Of a DNA stretch of 10,163 nucleotides, positions 6,122 through 10,163 are shown piece by piece (position 1 is the first letter of the stretch; every line of letters starts with the position of its first letter). Below the pieces are notes generated by a model. The model was not told the DNA's origin and searched no databases. It saw nothing but the letters and a program-made list of their open reading frames with translations. The position numbers and the translations under genes were made by a program. This stretch comes from Candidatus Nomurabacteria bacterium (GTDB lineage Bacteria; Patescibacteriota; Minisyncoccia; Phycocordibacterales; SBAW01): assembly GCA_943355135.1 (NCBI GenBank), contig CALREG010000023.1:1-10163 (forward strand). The letters are read 5' to 3'.

Positions 6122-6514
6122 CTATTTTATATCACGTTCGGCCTCCCGATGTCTTACGGTAGGTTCGTTCATCCCAAAATGGTGTGCCACCTCGTGCCAG
6201 ATAGTCTCGCGGATGACTTGCCCGATAGGCAGATTATCCTCGACTGCAGCACGCTCAATCGGCCATTGATACAAAGTGATGGTGTCGGGCAGTGTTGCCC
6301 CTACTCCATAGAGGTCGCCCCGCTCCGTGGTCGGCACACCTTTGTAGAGCCCTAAGAGAGTTTCGTGTTCGTGCAGGCCATTCTCGAGCCGTGCTTGCGC
6401 ATCAGGTTCATCTTCGACCAAAAACGCCACATTTTTTATAAGCGTGTGGAACTTTTCAGGAATTGCGTTCGGAAACTCAGCTTCCACCAGTTTTTCAAAT
6501 TCTTCTCGGGTCAT
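6122..6514 (-). CDS. Zincin-like metallopeptidase family protein (DUF1025-like)
   Basis: A 130-residue, probably cytosolic protein of the small bacterial zincin-like family. Near the C-terminus ETIWHEVAHHFGMNE matches HExxHxxGxxE: H107 and H111 with E117 would bind zinc and E108 would be the general base. The upstream stretch GDLYGVGATLPDTITLYQWPIE (about 66-87) matches the family pattern in which strands precede the zinc helix. No signal peptide is present. The physiological substrate of this family is unknown and not all members are shown to be proteases. The length is typical. The ATG at 6514 lies 6 nt after TATGCT, which supports this start. It precedes VKOR by only 4 bp, so the two may be co-transcribed even though VKOR also has its own -10-like hexamer. 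Confidence 0.88.
   Translation of the reverse strand: MTREEFEKLVEAEFPNAIPEKFHTLIKNVAFLVEDEPDAQARLENGLHEHETLLGLYKGVPTTERGDLYGVGATLPDTITLYQWPIERAAVEDNLPIGQVIRETIWHEVAHHFGMNEPTVRHREAERDIK
6124..6129 (-). promoter_or_regulatory. Putative -10 hexamer of VKOR (leaderless)
   Basis: On the minus strand TAAAAT is followed by 6 nt (agtgat) and the VKOR ATG. The hexamer spans the last sense codons and the first base of the stop codon of the zincin gene. It matches TATAAT at five of six bases. Confidence 0.55.
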
Positions 6515-6520
6515 AAGGTA

Positions 6521-6526
6521 AGCATA
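6521..6526 (-). promoter_or_regulatory. Putative -10 hexamer of the zincin gene (leaderless)
   Basis: On the minus strand TATGCT is followed by 6 nt (tacctt) and the ATG at 6514. It lies just inside the gap after msrA. The same hexamer occurs at the same spacing before the TRAP-type binding protein. Confidence 0.55.
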
Positions 6527-6527
6527 A

Positions 6528-6607
6528 CAAAATTGTTTTAGAAAAACCTAGGCGGGGGCGGCCAAAGGGAACATTTTGGGGTTAAAGGTTTTTCTACAAA
6601 TAATTTT
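6528..6607. repeat. Long inverted repeat with G-rich loop between msrA and the zincin gene
   Basis: Perfect 11-bp arms (TAGAAAAACCT at 6539-6549 and its complement at 6586-6596) continue outward as an imperfect match: caaaattg on one side and aataattttg on the other, with small bulges. The 36-nt loop is G-rich on the plus strand (runs of 2, 5, 2, 3 and 4 G) and holds a 5-bp inner stem CCAAA/TTTGG. It begins a few bases after the msrA stop, so it may act as msrA's 3' structure or terminator. The large loop and the lack of a clean T run make it atypical. This gap, about 99 bp, is the longest non-coding stretch in the window. Confidence 0.6.
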
Positions 6608-6613
6608 GTGAAG

Positions 6614-7165
6614 CTATTTCAATAAACTTTTAAACTTGGCCTCAACCTTCTCCAACTTTGGCGCGATGATGAGCTGGCAGTAGCCGGCGTCTTTATTATT
6701 TGCGTAATAATTCTGATGATAATCCTCCGCTTTATAAAACTGCTTCAGTGGCTCTACCACGGTGACCACCGGCTTTACAAACCCGTAGCCGAGGTTGCGT
6801 ATGTAGTGTCCGGTCATCTCTTTTTGGCGTTCAGTAGTATAAAACACAACCGAACGGTACTGCGGACCAATGTCTGCCCCCTGCCCGTTGACCTGTGTCG
6901 GATCGTGGCTCGCAAAATAAATCTGCAGGAGTTCAGGGAATGCGATGAGGTCTGGGTCATAGACTACCTTAGCCGACTCGACATACGGGGTCGTACCGGT
7001 CGAAACTTCTTCGTAACTTGGACCTTTGGTGTTTTGTATCAAGGTTGAACCTTGATACTCAGGGCCTGCATAGCCGGGCTCCACCGACTCCACACCCTTA
7101 ATCATCAAAAAAATAGCCTCAGTACACCAAAAACATCCCCCACCAAACACGATTGTCTCTTTCAT
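6614..7165 (-). CDS. msrA: Peptide methionine-(S)-S-oxide reductase
   Basis: MsrA reduces the S-epimer of methionine sulfoxide in proteins. The 183-residue protein begins MKETIVFGGGCFWCTEAIF, with the catalytic Cys at 11 in the GCFW motif and E16 nearby. Further family blocks are PSYEEVSTGTT (49-59), NGQGADIGPQYRS (93-105), AEDYHQNYY (146-154) and GYCQLIIAPK (161-170), where C163 may be a resolving cysteine. C14 forms GCFWC. The enzyme has no signal peptide and should be cytosolic. Between GYAG and PSYEEV there are 14 residues where about 5 are usual; a 23-bp palindrome encodes most of this extra loop. The reading frame extends to 7195, but the ATG at 7165 matches the family start and follows TATACT by exactly 6 nt. 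It is divergent from the MOSC gene. A family His (HAE) is replaced by Y-V-E (61-63). Confidence 0.96.
   Translation of the reverse strand: MKETIVFGGGCFWCTEAIFLMIKGVESVEPGYAGPEYQGSTLIQNTKGPSYEEVSTGTTPYVESAKVVYDPDLIAFPELLQIYFASHDPTQVNGQGADIGPQYRSVVFYTTERQKEMTGHYIRNLGYGFVKPVVTVVEPLKQFYKAEDYHQNYYANNKDAGYCQLIIAPKLEKVEAKFKSLLK
7036..7058. repeat. 23-bp perfect palindrome inside msrA
   Basis: Two 11-nt arms (GTATCAAGGTT and its complement) surround one central base. The palindrome encodes residues 37-43 of MsrA, exactly in the stretch that is longer than in typical MsrA. On the msrA sense strand the centre reads AGGTTCAACCT, the same 11-nt core as the MOSC terminator hairpin at 7689-7699. Confidence 0.8.
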
Positions 7166-7171
7166 AGGTTT

Positions 7172-7179
7172 AGTATACT
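7172..7179. promoter_or_regulatory. Shared palindromic -10 region for msrA and the MOSC gene
   Basis: The 8-bp palindrome AGTATACT offers TATACT in both directions: 7177 to 7172 for msrA (6 nt before its ATG, leaderless) and 7174-7179 for the MOSC gene (predicted start near 7186, leader about 20 nt). A -35-like TTGTCT at 7153-7158 may serve the plus strand; the spacing is short (15 nt). Confidence 0.5.
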
Positions 7180-7195
7180 CTTTCGTCGGAACCAA

Positions 7196-7201
7196 GGGAG
7201 G
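7196..7201 (+). promoter_or_regulatory. Strong Shine-Dalgarno of the MOSC gene
   Basis: GGGAGG ends 5 nt before the ATG at 7207 and decides that start. Apart from the gene at 5254-5649, no other gene in the window has a comparable ribosome-binding site. Confidence 0.75.
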
Positions 7202-7206
7202 TTTGC

Positions 7207-7683
7207 ATGTCTGTCATAAGGGCTATGTATATCGCGCCCACCGCTGGGGCACCAATGATCTTCAAGACCGAAGTACGCGCGATAGCCGGGCTTGGGCTCG
7301 AGGGCGACCGCTATGCTCTGCAACTGGGTAGCTGGAAGGCCAAAGGCGAGACGACGCACAAGAAGAAGCGCAACGTGACGCTCATTGCGCTCGAGGATAT
7401 CCGCTACAGCAACTCGCTGATGCTTCCGAACCACCGCTATAACAGCAGCGAGACGCGTCGAAATTTCGTTACCTATGGCACAAACCTTACGTTTCTTTTG
7501 GGGAAGGAATTCTCGATCGGCCGCGTCCGTCTGCTCGCTATCGAGCCATCCGACCCCTGCGACCGGCCTGATAAGCTGTGCGGTAAACGCGGCTTCGAAG
7601 CTGCCTTCGAACGTCGTGGGGGCCTCAATTGCGAAATCCTAACCAGCGGCCTCATCCGCCTCAATGACCCAATCACTATGTAG
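7207..7683 (+). CDS. MOSC-domain protein
   Basis: A 158-residue single-domain MOSC protein. The family is the C-terminal domain of molybdenum cofactor sulfurases and of YiiM/YuaD-like proteins, and uses a cysteine to carry or transfer sulfur to diverse targets. Visible blocks are GLGLEGDRYA (29-37), VTLIALEDI (57-65), ETRRNFVTYGTNLTFLLGKEF (82-102), VRLLAIEPSDPC (107-118) and RRGGLNCEILTSGLIRLNDPI (136-156). C118, C125 and C142 are candidates; C118 occupies the usual conserved position. No signal peptide is present. The target is unknown: no molybdenum cofactor gene is in the window, and small genomes of this kind rarely make that cofactor, so a role in other sulfur chemistry is possible. A strong Shine-Dalgarno, its own divergent promoter and a clean terminator make it an isolated monocistronic unit. 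Confidence 0.9.
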   Translation: MSVIRAMYIAPTAGAPMIFKTEVRAIAGLGLEGDRYALQLGSWKAKGETTHKKKRNVTLIALEDIRYSNSLMLPNHRYNSSETRRNFVTYGTNLTFLLGKEFSIGRVRLLAIEPSDPCDRPDKLCGKRGFEAAFERRGGLNCEILTSGLIRLNDPITM

Positions 7684-7710
7684 CACCGAGGTTCAACCTC
7701 GGTGTTTTTT
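7684..7710 (+). terminator. Intrinsic terminator of the MOSC gene
   Basis: Directly after the TAG stop, a 9-bp perfect stem (CACCGAGGT at 7684-7692 with 7696-7704) with a TCA loop is followed by six T (7705-7710). The stem core AGGTTCAACCT (7689-7699) is identical to the centre of the msrA palindrome read on its sense strand. The rest of the gap to 7774 contains only a weak 5-bp hairpin around 7730-7743. Confidence 0.92.
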
Positions 7711-7774
7711 ATTCACGTCCCTATGGACTCTTTCGCTCGAAAGGTTCTAAAAGATGCTACCACGCTGTATTTTT

Positions 7775-8815
7775 CTACTGCTGCCGGCTTTCAGTTACAG
7801 CTTTCAGCAATTGCTCAAAGGGTGTTGTGTACGCACTGTACACTGGCTGCGTCGCTTCTTTGAAGAGACCTCGCTGTGCAGGGGTAAGGGTGATTATTTT
7901 CACGCCGGCCTTCCTCAAAGAATTACGTACTTGCTCCTCGTATGCTACGGAATCCTGTTTTTCTAGCACCGCGGCTTCGTGTGCCGCCTTTTGTAACGCT
8001 TTTTGCTGACGCGAAGAGAGCGAGTCAAAGAATTTCTTTTCTACTACGATAACCGTAAGAGAAATGCCGTGATTTGTTTCGGTTACATATTTCGGAAATG
8101 CGGGTGCGTGTGTAAGAAGTAGACCAATTCGTGAGTAGGTAGTTTCAACCGCCTCAACAGTCTTAAGCTGTTCCGGGTCGGGCTTCGGTTCACCGAGCGG
8201 ATAAAACACCGGTGTAGCACCAAGCGAAATCAGTGTTGAAATCTGAGGTCCACCAAAAAAGTAGGACCATATACGCATCCCTTGTATGTCTGCTGGAGTA
8301 TAGATCGGCTTAGTGTGCGACACAAAAATCCGGAACCCTCCGCTCATAGTAAAGGCGAGTGCTTTGTAGGGAGTATGTTCGGCAAGCGTATCAAGTACCA
8401 TGTTCGCTTTAGGACCGTCCAAAAACTTAAGTGCAGATTCGTAATCATCAAACAAAAACGGCATCGCCAAACCATTAAAGATTGTTGAATGGCTGCTGCC
8501 AATATGCTCTATGTAGTCTGAAACGATTTCGGCCTTATGCAACTCGAGCACCTTCATTGTAAAATGATCTGTCGGCGGTATATCTAAGTCTGACGGATAT
8601 AGCGTACCGCCAAGGCTCAGCGTACCGTCGCTTTCATCCGCAATTATTTTTGCAAAAGTTTCCGTAGAGCGATCAAAAATCTCTTCTTGTGAATGTGGGA
8701 GTAGCCAGCGCAACGCGGTCGCGTGTTCTGTCTGGGTGTATGCTTTAGCTACAAAAAAACCCGCCAGCGCAACGACAACAAGTCCAACAAGCCATGCCTG
8801 TCTATTCATAAGCAT
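7775..8815 (-). CDS. Divergent TRAP-type solute-binding protein (DctP family)
   Basis: DctP proteins bind a small solute, usually an organic acid, outside the membrane and deliver it to a DctQ/DctM permease. This 346-residue protein has an N-terminal hydrophobic segment (about 8-23) ending in AKA (23-25), a possible signal peptidase I site; there is no lipobox Cys. DctP-like blocks are GGFRIFVSHTKPIYTPADIQGMRIW (159-183), LGATPVFYPLGE (198-209), VEAVETTYSRI (220-230) and the long C-terminal pattern TNHGISLTVIVVEKKFFDSLSSRQQKAL (247-274). R162 aligns with one ligand-contacting Arg of SiaP, but the main carboxylate-binding Arg position (GLKLR in SiaP) is W183. No permease genes are present. Possible starts are TTG 8833, ATG 8815 and ATG 8809; 8815 was chosen because TATGCT lies exactly 6 nt upstream. 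Confidence 0.85.
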   Translation of the reverse strand: MLMNRQAWLVGLVVVALAGFFVAKAYTQTEHATALRWLLPHSQEEIFDRSTETFAKIIADESDGTLSLGGTLYPSDLDIPPTDHFTMKVLELHKAEIVSDYIEHIGSSHSTIFNGLAMPFLFDDYESALKFLDGPKANMVLDTLAEHTPYKALAFTMSGGFRIFVSHTKPIYTPADIQGMRIWSYFFGGPQISTLISLGATPVFYPLGEPKPDPEQLKTVEAVETTYSRIGLLLTHAPAFPKYVTETNHGISLTVIVVEKKFFDSLSSRQQKALQKAAHEAAVLEKQDSVAYEEQVRNSLRKAGVKIITLTPAQRGLFKEATQPVYSAYTTPFEQLLKAVTESRQQ

Positions 8816-8869
8816 TACTGTAGCATAAAACAATACCCCCAGAGCAACCCGTGTGGACTATACTGTAGC
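8816..8869. repeat. Short direct repeat upstream of the TRAP-type gene
   Basis: TACTGTAGC occurs at 8816-8824 and again at 8861-8869, at both ends of the gap between rarA and the TRAP-type gene. The copy next to the start overlaps the putative -10. It could be a regulator site or chance, since nine bases is short. Confidence 0.25.
8822..8827 (-). promoter_or_regulatory. Putative -10 hexamer of the TRAP-type gene (leaderless)
   Basis: On the minus strand TATGCT is followed by 6 nt (acagta) and the ATG at 8815. It favours this start over the in-frame TTG at 8833, which lies upstream of the hexamer, and over the ATG at 8809. Confidence 0.5.
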
Positions 8870-8872
8870 GGT

Positions 8873-10012
8873 CTATTTCAGATACTTCTTGTCTTTGAGT
8901 TTCTCTGGCAAGTAGCTCTCCTTGTCATACAATTTGTAGCCTTTGTGATAGCCGAGATCTTTCATAAGCTTAGTCGAAGCGTTGCGGACTTTCATCGGCA
9001 CGGCCAGGTTGCCGAGCTTTTTGACATCATCAAGCGCCTCAAAGTACGCGTCGTATGATTTGCGGCTCTTTTTTGATTCTGAGAGGTACGCGACGCCGTG
9101 TGCGAGGTTGATAGCGCATTCGGGATAGCCTGTTTTTTCGCACGCTTCAAACACGGCATTTGCGACCACCAGCGCAGTGGGCTGCGCCAACCCGATGTCC
9201 TCACTGGCAAAGACAACCATGCGCCGCGCAATAAACAATGGGTCCTCCCCGCTCTCGACCATCCGCGCAAGGTAGTAGAGCGCGGCATCGCCTTGGCTGG
9301 CGCGCATGCTTTTTATAAATGCCGAGATGGTGTTGTAATGCTCCTCCCCTTTTTTGTCGTAGCGCAAGTGCTTGCTCTGCACCGTCTCCTTCAAACTTTC
9401 GAGCGTAATTTTGCCATATAACTTTTGCGTATTTTCCAGCACCGTAATAGCTTGTCGCGCATCCCCTTGAGCGACTTCTATCAACCACTCGCGCGCATCT
9501 TTGGGAACCTTGAGTTTAGTATTTTTGATGATTGTCGTCATATCATCTTCCGTTAGTTCGTTCAATACAAATACCCGTGCACGCGACAGGAGCGCCCCAA
9601 TGACCTCGAAACTCGGATTTTCGGTCGTGGCACCAATGAGCGTAAGGTCGCCGCGCTCAACAAACGGGAGCAAAAAATCCTGCTGAGCTTTGTTGAAGCG
9701 GTGTATCTCGTCTATAAACAAAACTTTGGGGCGCATATCAAACTTAATACCGCCCTTTTTGCCCAAAACATTTTTTATATCTTCCTTCCCCGAATCAACT
9801 GCTGAGAGTTCATGAAATTCTGCATTGAGCGCATTTGCATATATCCGCGCCAGCGTCGTCTTGCCCGAGCCGGGCGGACCCCACAAAATAAAAGAAAATA
9901 AGTGCTTCCCCTCTATTGCCTCACGCAAGGGTTTCCCCTTGCCCACCAAATGTTCTTGGCCGACAAACTGACCAAGTGATAGCGGGCGTATCCGAGATGC
10001 AAGGGGTTCCAT
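8873..10012 (-). CDS. rarA: Replication-associated recombination protein A (MgsA/RarA AAA+ ATPase)
   Basis: RarA (MgsA, eukaryotic WRNIP1) is a tetrameric AAA+ ATPase related to clamp-loader subunits that acts at stalled replication forks. The 379-residue protein begins MEPLASRIRPLSLGQFVGQEHLVG. Walker A is GPPGSGKT (45-52), Walker B VLFIDEIHRF (97-106), sensor 1 GATTENP (127-133), the arginine finger lies in SRAR (R144), and sensor 2 is in GDAR (R186). The family-specific C-terminal half follows: HYNTISAFIKSMRASQGDAALYYLARMVESGEDP, then RRMVVFASEDIGLA and the terminal YLPEKLKDKKYLK. The length is slightly below the roughly 420-450 of many homologues, with no visible gap in the motifs. The ATG at 10012 fits the family start and lies 6 nt after TATAGT. 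The next gene upstream ends at 10055. Confidence 0.96.
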   Translation of the reverse strand: MEPLASRIRPLSLGQFVGQEHLVGKGKPLREAIEGKHLFSFILWGPPGSGKTTLARIYANALNAEFHELSAVDSGKEDIKNVLGKKGGIKFDMRPKVLFIDEIHRFNKAQQDFLLPFVERGDLTLIGATTENPSFEVIGALLSRARVFVLNELTEDDMTTIIKNTKLKVPKDAREWLIEVAQGDARQAITVLENTQKLYGKITLESLKETVQSKHLRYDKKGEEHYNTISAFIKSMRASQGDAALYYLARMVESGEDPLFIARRMVVFASEDIGLAQPTALVVANAVFEACEKTGYPECAINLAHGVAYLSESKKSRKSYDAYFEALDDVKKLGNLAVPMKVRNASTKLMKDLGYHKGYKLYDKESYLPEKLKDKKYLK

Positions 10013-10018
10013 CTCACT

Positions 10019-10024
10019 ACTATA
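10019..10024 (-). promoter_or_regulatory. Putative -10 hexamer of rarA (leaderless)
   Basis: On the minus strand TATAGT is followed by 6 nt (agtgag) and the ATG at 10012. No -35 is convincing at the usual distance. An imperfect tandem repeat of CTTGTGTA (10036-10053) lies upstream. Confidence 0.55.
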
Positions 10025-10054
10025 CTCCTACCCTTCTACACAAGGTACACAAGT

Positions 10055-10163
10055 CTAAAACTCCCTTGTTTCGCCCGATTTGAGTGTCACATACTCTATC
10101 CCTTGTTTGGGCAAAACCATGTCGCACCAACGCTGTGATGCACCATCCGGAGTAATCATCCCA
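10055..10163 (-). CDS. 3' end of an unrecognised gene (partial)
   Basis: An open frame enters from the right edge and ends at a TAG at 10055-10057, giving 35 visible residues with mixed, protein-like composition (ending GIEYVTLKSGETREF). It was preferred because its stop leaves a 42-bp gap before rarA that holds rarA's -10. A second frame is also open over this short stretch and would end near 10022-10024, so the assignment is uncertain. The product cannot be named from so few residues. Confidence 0.45.
   Translation of the reverse strand, partial: GMITPDGASQRWCDMVLPKQGIEYVTLKSGETREF

Noticed and set aside
7162..7434. A minus-strand open frame over the start of the MOSC gene
   Set aside because: Antisense to the conserved MOSC N-terminus and overlapping the msrA start.
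7730..7743. A CTTTCGCTCGAAAG hairpin as terminator of the TRAP-type gene
   Set aside because: The stem is only 5-6 bp with a tiny loop and no T run follows on the minus strand.
10022..10163. An alternative open frame at the right edge ending at 10022-10024
   Set aside because: It would run over the rarA -10 hexamer and its composition is rich in Cys and Arg. The frame ending at 10055 looks more protein-like. Not decidable without the flanking sequence.

Overview
The window reads as a compact bacterial chromosome segment of roughly even base composition. It most likely comes from a Candidate Phyla Radiation (Patescibacteria) member, probably of the Parcubacteria group. That is inferred from gene content and style: a Tgt with a large insertion after its TDSGG motif, a CAP-domain membrane protein with a Patescibacteria-like N-terminus, a stand-alone VKOR, small anchored FKBP and zincin proteins, and very short gaps (the longest intergenic stretch is about 99 bp). 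No rRNA, tRNA, CRISPR array, insertion sequence or integrase was seen.

Layout. Positions 1-4435 hold a minus-strand run: a CAP-domain membrane protein, an anchored FKBP isomerase, tgt (tRNA-guanine transglycosylase) and uvrB (cut by the left edge). A plus-strand gene for an exported Ig/CARDB-like membrane protein (4450-5241) diverges from the CAP gene across only 14 bp. Next on the minus strand come a small candidate PD-(D/E)XK-fold protein (5254-5649), VKOR (5680-6117), a zincin-like protein (6122-6514) and msrA (6614-7165). A plus-strand MOSC protein (7207-7683) diverges from msrA. The right part, all minus strand, carries a divergent TRAP-type solute-binding protein (7775-8815), rarA/mgsA (8873-10012) and the 3' end of an unrecognised gene running off the window.

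Themes. uvrB and rarA serve DNA repair and replication-fork maintenance. VKOR, MsrA and FKBP suit thiol/methionine redox control and envelope protein folding. The divergent CAP and Ig-like proteins look like envelope proteins, and both carry the string VLGAE shortly before a membrane segment.

The most striking signal is regulatory. Eight of twelve complete or 5'-intact genes have a TAnnnT hexamer exactly 6 nt before the ATG, which places the expected transcription start on the start codon (leaderless mRNAs). Two more have it at 7 or 9 nt. In several cases the upstream gene's stop codon forms part of that hexamer. The two exceptions (the candidate nuclease-fold gene and the MOSC gene) have strong Shine-Dalgarno sequences, and each ends in a clear intrinsic terminator. 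A second notable signal is a 23-bp perfect palindrome inside an apparent extra segment of msrA, whose 11-nt core recurs in the MOSC terminator.
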